Source: an uncultured Eubacteriales bacterium
Lineage (GTDB): Bacteria > Bacillota > Clostridia > Christensenellales > Aristaeellaceae
DNA: 64,000 nucleotides
NCBI GenBank assembly: GCA_902781095.1
Contig: CACZHW010000003.1
Location: forward strand, 95,561 to 159,560
Reading direction: 5' to 3'
Both the position numbers and the translations under genes were made by a program. The notes beneath the pieces were generated by a model that saw only the letters and a list, made by a program, of their open reading frames with translations, searched no databases and was not told where the DNA came from. Below, in pieces: positions 22,086 to 30,365 of this stretch. Each line of letters begins with the position of its first letter. Positions within the stretch are counted from its first letter, which is position 1.

Positions 22086-22781
22086 ATGCCGAAGAAAATC
22101 CTGCTCGTGGATGATGAGCCATTGATTCTGAAAGGATTAAAATACAGCCTGGAAAAAGACGGATATGAGACGGAATCGGCCGCTGACGGCGAGGAAGCCC
22201 TGGAGCGCTTCGCAGCCGGCAACTTTGACATGGTTCTGCTGGACGTCATGCTGCCGGGTGTCGACGGGATCGAGGTATGCCAGCGCATCCGCGAGCATTC
22301 CAACGTCCCGATCATTATGCTGACCGCCAAGGGCGAGGACATGGACAAGATTCTCGGCCTGGAGTACGGTGCGGATGACTACATGACGAAGCCTTTCAAC
22401 ATCCTGGAGGTAAAGGCGCGCATCAAGTCGATCTTCAGGCGCAGCCAGCCGGTCGTCGAGGACAACGAGGAGCGCCGGATCATCCGGGTGCACGACCTGG
22501 AGGTCAACTGCCAGAGCAGGACCGTACAGCTCGGCAATCGCGCGATCCGCCTGACGGCCAAGGAGTTTGACCTGCTGAAGCTGCTGATTACGCACCGCGG
22601 CAAGGTGTACAACAGGGAAGAACTGCTGGAGACAGTCTGGAAATATGACTATATGGGCGATATGAGGACGGTGGACGTCCATATCCGCAGACTTCGTGAA
22701 AAAATTGAAAGGGACAACTCCAATCCCGAGTTTATACTGACGAAGTGGGGAGTGGGATACTATTTCACGGATAAGGATTAA
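22086..22781 (+). CDS. OmpR/PhoB-family response regulator
   Basis: Two-domain DNA-binding regulator, 231 aa. Receiver domain 1-120 with acidic pocket 'VDDE' (Asp9-Asp10), phosphoacceptor Asp53 in 'LLDVMLPG', Thr80 and Lys102 ('TKPF'). Winged-helix effector domain about 130-229 ('RLTAKEFDLLKLLI', 'VHIRRLREKIE'). It resembles WalR/PhoP. It pairs with the kinase immediately downstream; its coding end overlaps the kinase frame if the kinase start is upstream of the first canonical codon. Confidence 0.95.
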   Translation: MPKKILLVDDEPLILKGLKYSLEKDGYETESAADGEEALERFAAGNFDMVLLDVMLPGVDGIEVCQRIREHSNVPIIMLTAKGEDMDKILGLEYGADDYMTKPFNILEVKARIKSIFRRSQPVVEDNEERRIIRVHDLEVNCQSRTVQLGNRAIRLTAKEFDLLKLLITHRGKVYNREELLETVWKYDYMGDMRTVDVHIRRLREKIERDNSNPEFILTKWGVGYYFTDKD

Positions 22782-22845
22782 CTTTCTTTCATCGATCCGA
22801 ACGAGGCTGACGTTATCCTTATTTGTCATCATCTCTGCCGCCTTT

Positions 22846-24222
22846 GTGCTGGCTGCGACGCTGACGATCAACATGGTCGGCGGCGTCCTGCTGCGCAAGG
22901 CGGCCAACCAGAACGTGCAGCAGGTGACCGACCTGTCCGCGTCGCTGTCCAACGAGATAACGGATGCCAGTTTTGAAAAAATCCACGGCGGATTAATTGA
23001 TGCGGCGCGTCAAATGGGCGGCCGTCTTTTCTTAGTTGACCGGGATGCCAAGGTCATCTTCGATACGTTTGACGAGCGCTGCGGCACGCTGCTTCCCTAC
23101 GGCGAGGTGCAGACCGTCCTCTCCGGGGAAAGCGACGCGGATTACGGGTACCACGCGCACCGGCTCGACGGGGCGGCGGACGGCGCACAGCGGGACGGGG
23201 AATGGGAAGGCTGCTTCGCCTCGGCGGTGCTGGACGGAAGCGGCAGAACCGTAGCGGTCGTCGCCGCGCTCATCAGCATCCAGGATACGATCGACACGGT
23301 ATACCAGCTGCGCAACAACATCGGTCTCGTGTTTCTCGCGGCCCTGGCCGTCGTGCTGCTTCTGTCGGCGCTGATCCTTTCCGGGCTCATAACGAGGCCG
23401 ATCAACGCCCTGTCCGCGGGAATCGACCGCATGGCGCAGGGCGATTACGGCACGATGGTGCACGTTCCGGGACACGGGGAGATGGCCAATCTGGCCGCCG
23501 CCTTCAACGAGATGAGCGAGAAAGTCCACAGGCTCGACGAGTCGCGCAGCCAGTTTGTCTCCAACGCCTCCCATGAACTGAAGACGCCGCTGGCCACCAT
23601 CAAGATCCTGGTGGAGACCATGCTCTACCAGGAGGGGGCGGACGAGGCCTTCTACAAGGAACTGCTGCAGGATATCGACAGCGAGATCGACAGGCTCTCC
23701 GCCGTAGTCAGCGACCTGCTGATCCTCGCAAAGGCGGACAGCCGGAAGCTCACGATCCGCCGGGAGCGGATTGATTTTGAAAGCGTTGTGCGCAAGAGCG
23801 TGGACCGGCTGATGCCGCTGGCGGACAAGAAGGAGATCGCCGTCAATCTCGACATCACGGATCCCTGCGTCATGGAGGCGGATTCCGCCAAGCTGATGCA
23901 GGTCTGCTACAACATCATCAGCAACGCGATCAAGTACACGCCCCGGGAGGGCCGCATCGACGTAAAGTTGAGGCGCACGGGACGCGACGCCGTGCTGGAG
24001 GTCAGCGATACCGGCGTGGGGATTGCCGAGGCGGATCTGCCGCACGTGTTCGACCGCTTTTACCGGGCCGACCGGTCGCGCGCGCGTGAGGAAGAGGGGA
24101 CCGGGACGGGCCTCGGGCTGTCGATCGTAAGGCAGATCGTCCGCCTGCACGCGGGGACGGTCACGGTCCGCTCGAAGCCGGGCGAGGGATCGACCTTTAC
24201 CGTGCAGCTGCCGGTGCTGTGA
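22846..24222 (+). CDS. sensor histidine kinase (HAMP, HisKA, HATPase_c)
   Basis: Membrane sensor kinase partner of the upstream regulator. Extracellular sensor region about 25-165, second transmembrane helix (about 165-185, 'LVFLAALAVVLLLSALIL'), HAMP, phosphoacceptor His243 in 'SHELKTPL', N box 'NIISNAIKYT', G1 'VSDTGVGI', F box 'FDRFYR', G2 'GTGLGLSIVR'. The start is doubtful: GTG 22846 is the first canonical start, but it cuts into a hydrophobic helix; the frame is open back to 22741 and reads as the missing first half of TM1 ('RTRLTLSLFVIISAAFVLA') without ATG, GTG or TTG. An ATT or CTG start (22777 or 22807) is possible. Confidence 0.93.
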   Translation: MLAATLTINMVGGVLLRKAANQNVQQVTDLSASLSNEITDASFEKIHGGLIDAARQMGGRLFLVDRDAKVIFDTFDERCGTLLPYGEVQTVLSGESDADYGYHAHRLDGAADGAQRDGEWEGCFASAVLDGSGRTVAVVAALISIQDTIDTVYQLRNNIGLVFLAALAVVLLLSALILSGLITRPINALSAGIDRMAQGDYGTMVHVPGHGEMANLAAAFNEMSEKVHRLDESRSQFVSNASHELKTPLATIKILVETMLYQEGADEAFYKELLQDIDSEIDRLSAVVSDLLILAKADSRKLTIRRERIDFESVVRKSVDRLMPLADKKEIAVNLDITDPCVMEADSAKLMQVCYNIISNAIKYTPREGRIDVKLRRTGRDAVLEVSDTGVGIAEADLPHVFDRFYRADRSRAREEEGTGTGLGLSIVRQIVRLHAGTVTVRSKPGEGSTFTVQLPVL

Positions 24223-24238
24223 GCAGGAGGGGTGAAGA

Positions 24239-25228
24239 ATGAAACGTCTGATCTTGCTTGCGGTGACCGTCGCGCTGTCGCTCGTACCGGAGTCTTTTGT
24301 CCATGGCATGCTGCCGGAGACGGAGCGCCCCGCCGAATGGAGCGCCCCGGTTTCCAGAAGGGTGCGGTACGAGGCGGAGCCTGCAGTCCGGGGGGATATC
24401 ATCGATATCACCCTGTACTTCCGCTACGCCGACACGAAGTACCTCGGCGTCGAACGGTCCACCATCGATCTGACGCGGGAGGAGACGGTCGCCACCCTGA
24501 TGATCAGCGAGCTGGTCTCCGGGCCGGATGCGCAAAGCGAGCGGCTGTCCGGGCTTTTTCCGATGGGTACGCGGGTCATCAGCGTAAAGACGGACGGACC
24601 GACCGCCTTCGTCACGCTGAGCTCGGAGTTCCTGGGCAGACCCGACGGTGCACCGCTCGACTGGGAAGAGAGCGACGCCTGGCAAACGGAAGCGGCCCTG
24701 AGGCGGAGACTGGCTTTTCAGTCCATCGTTCTCTCCCTGACGGAGGGCGGCCAGTGCCAGCGCGTACAGCTGTACACCGCGGAGGACGACGATTCCGTGC
24801 CGCAGCGCATACCGCTGTACCTGCTGAACGACGAAGAGACGGACACGACGCTGCGCCTGGCCGCCTGCGGCCGCGATGAGGCGCTGCTGATTACGCCGTC
24901 CATCGTGATGGACAGGGTCCTCAAAGCGTGGAAGGAAAAGGACTGGGCGTCCGCTTATCCGTTTATCCACGCCGGGGAACCGGTTTCCAATCTGCAGAGT
25001 TTTGAACGGGAGATGAAGGATCAGCCGGTCTCTCTGCTGTCTTATACGGTCAGCAACGGGACGATAGCGGTGGACGGGCAGTCGGCCACCGTGGTCATCG
25101 ATGCCGAAATCCAGGATGCGGCCGGGGAACGCGCGCAAATCGCGCGTGAAGCCGTGCCGGTGTACAGATTCCAGGATAACTGGATGCTGGAATACGAGTC
25201 GCTTCTCTCTCTTATGATTCGCGATTGA
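24239..25228 (+). CDS. GerMN-domain protein, exported
   Basis: 329 aa with an N-terminal signal segment ('LILLAVTVALSLVPESFVHG'). Residues about 60-190 match the GerMN (sporulation/germination) domain: 'TLYFRYADTKYLGVERSTIDL' is its first strand pair and 'VKTDGPTAFVTLSSEF' its core. The C-terminal part (220-325) looks like a small NTF2-like fold of unknown role. Follows the kinase by 16 bp and precedes a GerMN lipoprotein by 18 bp, so it belongs to the same operon. Probably extracytoplasmic; partner or target unknown. Confidence 0.8.
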   Translation: MKRLILLAVTVALSLVPESFVHGMLPETERPAEWSAPVSRRVRYEAEPAVRGDIIDITLYFRYADTKYLGVERSTIDLTREETVATLMISELVSGPDAQSERLSGLFPMGTRVISVKTDGPTAFVTLSSEFLGRPDGAPLDWEESDAWQTEAALRRRLAFQSIVLSLTEGGQCQRVQLYTAEDDDSVPQRIPLYLLNDEETDTTLRLAACGRDEALLITPSIVMDRVLKAWKEKDWASAYPFIHAGEPVSNLQSFEREMKDQPVSLLSYTVSNGTIAVDGQSATVVIDAEIQDAAGERAQIAREAVPVYRFQDNWMLEYESLLSLMIRD

Positions 25229-25246
25229 CGATGAAAGGCTGAAACC

Positions 25247-26758
25247 ATGAACAAGACCGGGTATTCCATCAGGCGCCTGTCTGTTGCGGCCTGTCTGGCG
25301 CTGATGCTGGTATCCCTGACGGGCTGCTCCGGCATCATTGAAGAGCGCCCCCTGGGGAGCGTGGATCCGGGCGCTATCAAGCCCGGGACGAGCGCACCGG
25401 TGATGGACGGACAGGTGCAGGGAGAAGAAAAAGCCAGCGTGTACAGCGTTGATCCAAAGGCCGGAAGCCTGAAGGCGGCCGTCATCGATGTGCGCACGGT
25501 CGGCGGCAGAATCGACCTGCAGGATCTCCTGGCCAGGCAGATGGACCTCGTGCTGGAGGCGGCCGGACAGTCGGCGGACGGGATACCGGACCGGCGAAAT
25601 GCCGGCTTTGAGCTGACCGTCTCCGGGCAGAGCGCAGTGGTCAACCTGTCCAACGGTTTCCGTGCTTTTGAACCGGAGCTGCTCTACGACATCCGCCAGT
25701 CCGTCGCACAGACGCTCTGTCTGGCGGGCTGCCGGACGGTGGGCGTGCTGATTGACGGCAGGGAAGAGGGCGTCGATCTGGCCGGCTTGGTTCCGGCCGG
25801 TGCTTTTACCAGAATCCCGCCGGATGAACTGGCCGTCCGCTACGCTCAGGCGGCCGATCTCCGGCAGACGCTCGCATCCTTTACACTGCCCACGACGTTT
25901 TTTCTGCCCTCGCCGGATGCCGCGTTCATTCTCCCGTACACCTGCGATGTCACCTACGAAAAGGCCGGCGGCGTGGAGTACCTCTACAGCATCCTGGAAA
26001 CATTCTCAAGGCTGGCGGGGACACCGGGCTTCCACAGTTATCCGGCTCCGCTGGAGTACATGGACGAAATGCCGGAGATCGTCCGTTCGGAAGAAGACGA
26101 GTACCGGGTAATCAGCCTCCGCTTTTCGGAGGGGATCCGCAGCGCGCTGAAGGACGCAGGGGTCAGCCTGCAGCTCTATCTGGGGATGCTGACGAACACC
26201 TTCATGGGCTTCATCCCCGGCATGGACGGGGTGAGGGTCTCGATCGGCGGCAGCAGCCTGACGGCGCTGAACCGGTTGCAGACGGTCGACGGAACGAGCC
26301 GGAGCTTTGCGGACGGCAGGATGGACTGGAGCACGTTCGAGGCGCTCATCGGCGCCCCCGAGACGCTGTATCTGCCGTCGGCAGGGGGCGGATTGAGGAA
26401 AGAGACGGCGACGATCCCCGCTGGCCGCAGCGGCGACCCCAGGACGGTGCTGAGCGCGCTCATCGCGGCGTGGGCACAGGATCACGAGCAGCTCGGCGGG
26501 CTGGAGCCGGATGACATCCTGGCAGTGCGGGTGGAGAAGAGCGATATCGTCATCAACTTTTCCGCCCGGCTCGAAACGGCGCTGGGCAGCATGAGCGACG
26601 GCGAGCAGACGGCCTTTCTTTACGCCGTCGTCAACACGATAACCGAGAACCGCCCGCAAAAGAGCGTCGTGTTTTTCTTCGGCGGAAAGCAGATCGACGG
26701 AGGCACGACGGTGCTGCGGGGGCGCGTCTACAGAAATCCGGGGATCATCAGACCATGA
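25247..26758 (+). CDS. GerMN-domain lipoprotein
   Basis: 503 aa. Lipoprotein signal peptide with lipobox 'SLTGC' (Cys26 or nearby), so anchored on the outer face of the membrane. A first GerMN-like domain lies at about 55-180 ('SVDPKAGSLKAAVIDV', 'SAVVNLSNGFRAF'), and a second at about 380-500 ('DILAVRVEKSDIVINFS', 'NTITENRPQKSVVFFFGGKQ'). The gene order regulator-kinase-GerMN-GerMN lipoprotein is like mtrA-mtrB-lpqB of Actinobacteria, where LpqB is a GerMN lipoprotein that modulates MtrB. Its stop overlaps the holA start by 4 bp (ATGA). Confidence 0.85.
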   Translation: MNKTGYSIRRLSVAACLALMLVSLTGCSGIIEERPLGSVDPGAIKPGTSAPVMDGQVQGEEKASVYSVDPKAGSLKAAVIDVRTVGGRIDLQDLLARQMDLVLEAAGQSADGIPDRRNAGFELTVSGQSAVVNLSNGFRAFEPELLYDIRQSVAQTLCLAGCRTVGVLIDGREEGVDLAGLVPAGAFTRIPPDELAVRYAQAADLRQTLASFTLPTTFFLPSPDAAFILPYTCDVTYEKAGGVEYLYSILETFSRLAGTPGFHSYPAPLEYMDEMPEIVRSEEDEYRVISLRFSEGIRSALKDAGVSLQLYLGMLTNTFMGFIPGMDGVRVSIGGSSLTALNRLQTVDGTSRSFADGRMDWSTFEALIGAPETLYLPSAGGGLRKETATIPAGRSGDPRTVLSALIAAWAQDHEQLGGLEPDDILAVRVEKSDIVINFSARLETALGSMSDGEQTAFLYAVVNTITENRPQKSVVFFFGGKQIDGGTTVLRGRVYRNPGIIRP

Positions 26759-27780
26759 ATGCAAAGGAATTTTTCGGCAGCCTGCGCGCGGGAAAACTTC
26801 TCCCCGTCTACGTCTTTTGCGGGAAAGAGGATTACCTGCGCCAGGAGGCTGTCAGGCGGTTAAAGAAGCAGGCCCTGGCGGGGGCCGAAGAGGGGCTGGA
26901 CTCGGTCACCCTGACGAATCCCACCGTGCAGCAGATCGTGGAGAACGCCGAGACCTATCCCTTTATGAGCCCGAGGCGCTTTATACTGGTACGCGACGCC
27001 GCGCTGATCCATAAAGAGGGCAGGGCATCGGGGGAAGGCGACGCAGGTGCAGGAGGCAAGGACGAGGAGGCGCTTCTCGACTATCTTTTGAGGATACCGG
27101 AGACATGCTGTCTCGTTTTCGACTGCGGGGAAGCCCTGGACAAGCGGCGCAAACTGGGCCGCGGCCTGTCCCAGCTGGAGGGATTCGTCTCCTTCGATCC
27201 CATGGAGGAGGCGGACACGGCGGCCTTCCTGATGCGGCATGCGAAGCGCGCCGGCGTGGAAATCCGGCAGGACGCCTGCGAAAAGCTCATCTTTCTCTGC
27301 GGGAACGATCTGGGAACGCTGACGACCGAGCTGGACAAACTGATCACCTACGCCGGGGAAAACGGCAGCGTCACGCCGGAGGCGATCGAAGCGCTCTGCG
27401 TCAAGAGCGCGGAAGCGAAGATTTTCGAGATGATCAACGACATCGTCGAAAAGCGGACGGCCAAAGCGTATCAGCAGATGGAGACGCTGCTCGCGTCTGG
27501 GGAAAGCCGGCTGGGCATCATCTCGCTCGTCGCCCGGCAGATGCGGCAGATGCTGTACGTCAGGGACCTTATGGACGAGGGCAGGCCGCAAAGCGAGATA
27601 GCCGCCCGGCTGGGGATGAAGCCGTTTATCGTCCGCAAGACCGCGGCCCGGGTGCGGTCGATTGACCGCGGCAGGCTGGAGAAGCAGTTGAAGCAGTGCA
27701 TTCAGGCAGAATACGATGTAAAAAGCGGCGCGCAGAGCGAAGAGGCGGTCTTCGACATGCTGCTCATGCGCCTGCAATAA
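26755..27780 (+). CDS. holA: DNA polymerase III delta subunit
   Basis: Clamp-loader subunit that opens the beta sliding clamp. 341 aa. N-terminal 'PVYVFCGKEDYLRQEAVRRLKK' is the family signature; the central AAA+-like domain lacks Walker motifs, as expected for delta; C-terminal collar domain 'GIISLVARQMRQML' to 'ALQ'-like end. ATG overlaps the preceding stop (ATGA), so it is translationally coupled to the GerMN operon. rpsT, often next to holA in Firmicutes, is absent. Confidence 0.93.
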   Translation: MNAKEFFGSLRAGKLLPVYVFCGKEDYLRQEAVRRLKKQALAGAEEGLDSVTLTNPTVQQIVENAETYPFMSPRRFILVRDAALIHKEGRASGEGDAGAGGKDEEALLDYLLRIPETCCLVFDCGEALDKRRKLGRGLSQLEGFVSFDPMEEADTAAFLMRHAKRAGVEIRQDACEKLIFLCGNDLGTLTTELDKLITYAGENGSVTPEAIEALCVKSAEAKIFEMINDIVEKRTAKAYQQMETLLASGESRLGIISLVARQMRQMLYVRDLMDEGRPQSEIAARLGMKPFIVRKTAARVRSIDRGRLEKQLKQCIQAEYDVKSGAQSEEAVFDMLLMRLQ

Positions 27781-27842
27781 AACGTGCGGCACCGACTGGA
27801 GGATTGTTCCGGCAGACGGCGGCCGCTCCGTTTTTTCAGTTG

Positions 27843-27871
27843 TTGAGAAGAACGGAAAAGCATGGTATAAT
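27843..27871 (+). promoter_or_regulatory. promoter of tsaE-tsaB-rimI
   Basis: TTGAGA (27843-27848), 17 bp, TATAAT (27866-27871). Transcription would begin around 27878, which excludes an ATG at 27870 as the tsaE start. Confidence 0.7.
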
Positions 27872-27905
27872 GAAAAGAGACAACAGGATAAAGAAGTGTC
27901 AGCAG

Positions 27906-28343
27906 ATGGTTTACAAAACACGGACGGAAGAGGAGACCCTGCAGCTCGGCAAAGAGATGGCAGCCGGACTGAAGGGCGGGGACGTCGTCCTCCTGCACGG
28001 CGGTCTGGGCGCGGGGAAGAGCGTCTTCACGCGCGGCATCGCGCGCGGTCTGGGCATCAGCGGGCCGGTTACGAGCCCGACCTTTACGATCCTCAACGTA
28101 CACGAGGGCCCCGGGCTGAAGCTCCACCATTTTGATCTGTACAGGATCGAGGACCCGGATGAGCTGGACGAAATCGGATTTGACGAGTTCATCACAGATC
28201 CGGGGGCGGTATCGGTCATTGAGTGGCCGGAAGTGGCGAAGGGGCTGCTGCCCAAGGATGCCATTGAGATCCGCATCTCCTCCGAAGACGGGGGCAGAAA
28301 AATCGTCATCGGCCGGAATCAAGGCCGTAAAGATAGCGAGTGA
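27906..28343 (+). CDS. tsaE: tRNA t6A biosynthesis ATPase TsaE
   Basis: ATPase needed for threonylcarbamoyl-adenosine at tRNA position 37, working with TsaB-TsaD. 145 aa. Walker A 'GGLGAGKSV' (32-40), then 'SPTFTILN' and 'HFDLYRI', all diagnostic for TsaE. ATG 27906 is chosen since the earlier in-frame ATG (27870) falls within the -10 element; the SD is weak (AGGATAAAG). tsaB begins 7 bp after the stop. Confidence 0.95.
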   Translation: MVYKTRTEEETLQLGKEMAAGLKGGDVVLLHGGLGAGKSVFTRGIARGLGISGPVTSPTFTILNVHEGPGLKLHHFDLYRIEDPDELDEIGFDEFITDPGAVSVIEWPEVAKGLLPKDAIEIRISSEDGGRKIVIGRNQGRKDSE

Positions 28344-28350
28344 ACAGAGA

Positions 28351-29025
28351 ATGAGAATACTGACTGTTGAAACGTCCGGCCTGCTGTGCGGCTCGTCCGT
28401 CTGGGCAGACGGCAGGATTGTGTGCGAACTGAGTTTTGCCGGCAAAAAAGTCCACAGCACGAACGTCATGAATCTGGTGGAGCAGGCGCTCGCCCTGGCG
28501 TGCTGCAGCGTGCAGGATATCGACGTGTTTGCCGCGGTCGGCGGGCCTGGTTCGTATACCGGCATCCGGATCGGGATGTCCGTCGTCAAGGCGCTGGGGC
28601 AGACGGAAAACAAACCCTGCGTATGCGTCGACGCGCTGGAGGCCATGGCGGCGGAGATACCGGCTTTTGACGGGCTGATTTGCCCGGTGATCGACGCGAA
28701 AGCCGATCACGTGTTTACGGCCCGCTTCCGCAGCGGCATGCCGCCGGTCCGCCTTACGGAAGACACTTCGGTGCGGACGGACGACCTCATCCGCTCGCTT
28801 CAGGCGTGCGGGGAGCGGGTTTTGCTGGTCGGCGAGGACCTCTCCCCGTTCCGGGCCCGCTTTGAGGACGGTTTGGGGGCGCAGGTGCTGTTCGCCTCCC
28901 CGCAGCGCACGTTCCCGACGCCGGGCACGATCTGCGAACTGGCGGCCCGGTACGCGGAGGCGGGGCGGGGGATGGACGCGGCGGACCTGAAGCCGAGCTA
29001 TCTGAAGCGCCCGCAGATCGGCTGA
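28351..29025 (+). CDS. tsaB: tRNA t6A biosynthesis protein TsaB
   Basis: ASKHA-fold partner of TsaD. 224 aa starting 'MRILTVETSG', with the family signature 'GPGSYTGIRIG'. As in other TsaB proteins, the metal-binding His pair of TsaD is missing. Lies in the usual tsaE-tsaB-rimI order; tsaD itself is not in the window. Confidence 0.95.
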   Translation: MRILTVETSGLLCGSSVWADGRIVCELSFAGKKVHSTNVMNLVEQALALACCSVQDIDVFAAVGGPGSYTGIRIGMSVVKALGQTENKPCVCVDALEAMAAEIPAFDGLICPVIDAKADHVFTARFRSGMPPVRLTEDTSVRTDDLIRSLQACGERVLLVGEDLSPFRARFEDGLGAQVLFASPQRTFPTPGTICELAARYAEAGRGMDAADLKPSYLKRPQIG

Positions 29026-29050
29026 GCGGCGAGACGACGGAGGGCTGCAG

Positions 29051-29512
29051 TTGGAAACGGAAACGATACGGGATATGCGGGAATCCGACGTCCCCAATAT
29101 CCACCGGATAGAGGAACTCTGCTTTGCGATGCCGTGGTCGGAGAAATCGATTCTTCACGACCTGAAGGAGAACGTCGTGGCGCGGTGGCTCGTCCTGACG
29201 GACGAGGCGCAGCCCCAAACGCCGGTGCTGGCGTACGCCTCCATGTGGCTGGTCGTGGACGAGGGGCATATCTGCAACGTGGCGGTTCACCCCGCATTCC
29301 GGGGGATGGGTTACGGCAAGCGGGTGATGGAGGCGCTGATCGCAAGGGCCCGGGAAGAGGGCATGCGCCTGATGACGCTGGAAGTGCGCAGGTCCAACGC
29401 GATCGCGCAGGCGCTCTACCACTCGCTGGGTTTTACGGACGTCGGCTACCGCAAGCGCTATTATGAAGACAACCGGGAAGACGCGTTGATCATGTTCAAG
29501 GATCTCGTTTAA
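29051..29512 (+). CDS. rimI: ribosomal-protein-alanine N-acetyltransferase (RimI family)
   Basis: GNAT acetyltransferase; E. coli RimI acetylates the N-terminal Ala of S18. 153 aa. Acetyl-CoA loop 'VAVHPAFRGMGYGKRVMEAL' fits the R/Q-x-x-G-x-G/A motif; 'EVRRSNAIAQALYHSLGF' is the RimI-type C-terminal block. TTG start, decided by GGAGGG at 29039-29044 with a 6 nt spacer. Third gene of the tsaEB-rimI set. Confidence 0.92.
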   Translation: METETIRDMRESDVPNIHRIEELCFAMPWSEKSILHDLKENVVARWLVLTDEAQPQTPVLAYASMWLVVDEGHICNVAVHPAFRGMGYGKRVMEALIARAREEGMRLMTLEVRRSNAIAQALYHSLGFTDVGYRKRYYEDNREDALIMFKDLV

Positions 29513-29540
29513 GCGCGCAGCTTCATGAAATACTCACGAG

Positions 29541-30365
29541 ATGGGTTCGGTGCATATGGGAACGAATGAACAGATGGCGTATCAGGGAATTGACGTACAC
29601 CTTTGCGCAAAGGGAGAAAGCGGGAGAGGACTGCTGCTGCTGCACGGCTGGAAATGCTCGGCTGCGATGATGGGCGGCATCCAGGACGCGCTTTCGCCCC
29701 GGATGCGGACGGTCGCTGTCGATTTTCCCGGTCACGGTGACGGCGGGAAGGCCGAACCGCCGAAGTGCGTATGGGGAATCCCGGACTACGCGGCTCTGGC
29801 GCTGGAGATCATCCGGCGCTACGACCTGGCGCCCTGCGACATCATCGCGCATTCCTTCGGCTGCCGCGTCGCCCTGTATCTGGCGGCGACGGAGCCGGAA
29901 GCCGTAGGCCGCCTGATCCTGACAGGCGCGGCCGGCATCCCGAATCGGCCTACGGCCGCCTCGCAGAAGAGAGGCCGGGAGTATCATGCCCTCAAGTCCT
30001 GCGTGCGTGTGCTGGGCAGCCTTCCGGGGCTTCGGGACAAGGCATCGGCCTGGCAGGAAGCGCTGATCCAGAAGTACGGGTCTGCGGATTACAAGGCGCT
30101 CTCGCCGCACATGCGGGAGGTCTTCAAGCAGGTGATCTCCTTCGACATCACCCCTTATCTGGAGAAGGTCCAGGCGCCCACCATCCTGTTTTGGGGAACG
30201 AAGGACACGGAGACGCCGCTGTGGATGGGGCGGGAGATGGAGAAGCGGATCCCGGACGCGGCGCTCATCACGGAAGAGGGCGCCACCCACTTCGCTTATC
30301 TGGAGCGGCAGGCGGTGTTTACAAAAATCGCAGAGGAATTCCTTTTGAAAGGACGTAACGAATGA
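29541..30365 (+). CDS. alpha/beta-hydrolase fold protein
   Basis: 274 aa, no signal peptide. 'LLLHGWKCS' oxyanion region, nucleophile elbow 'AHSFGCRV' (Ser105), acid near 'WGTKDTETPL' and His in 'EGATHFAYLER' complete the triad. A shorter start at ATG 29556 is possible. It overlaps the Mur ligase gene by 4 bp (ATGA) and so is translationally coupled to a cell-wall precursor enzyme; the substrate is unknown, though an ester, amide or thioester in precursor metabolism is a reasonable guess. Confidence 0.85.
   Translation: MGSVHMGTNEQMAYQGIDVHLCAKGESGRGLLLLHGWKCSAAMMGGIQDALSPRMRTVAVDFPGHGDGGKAEPPKCVWGIPDYAALALEIIRRYDLAPCDIIAHSFGCRVALYLAATEPEAVGRLILTGAAGIPNRPTAASQKRGREYHALKSCVRVLGSLPGLRDKASAWQEALIQKYGSADYKALSPHMREVFKQVISFDITPYLEKVQAPTILFWGTKDTETPLWMGREMEKRIPDAALITEEGATHFAYLERQAVFTKIAEEFLLKGRNE

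Noticed and set aside
27696..27905. Longer N-terminus for tsaE
   Set aside because: It would start inside holA and run across the promoter TTGAGA-17-TATAAT.
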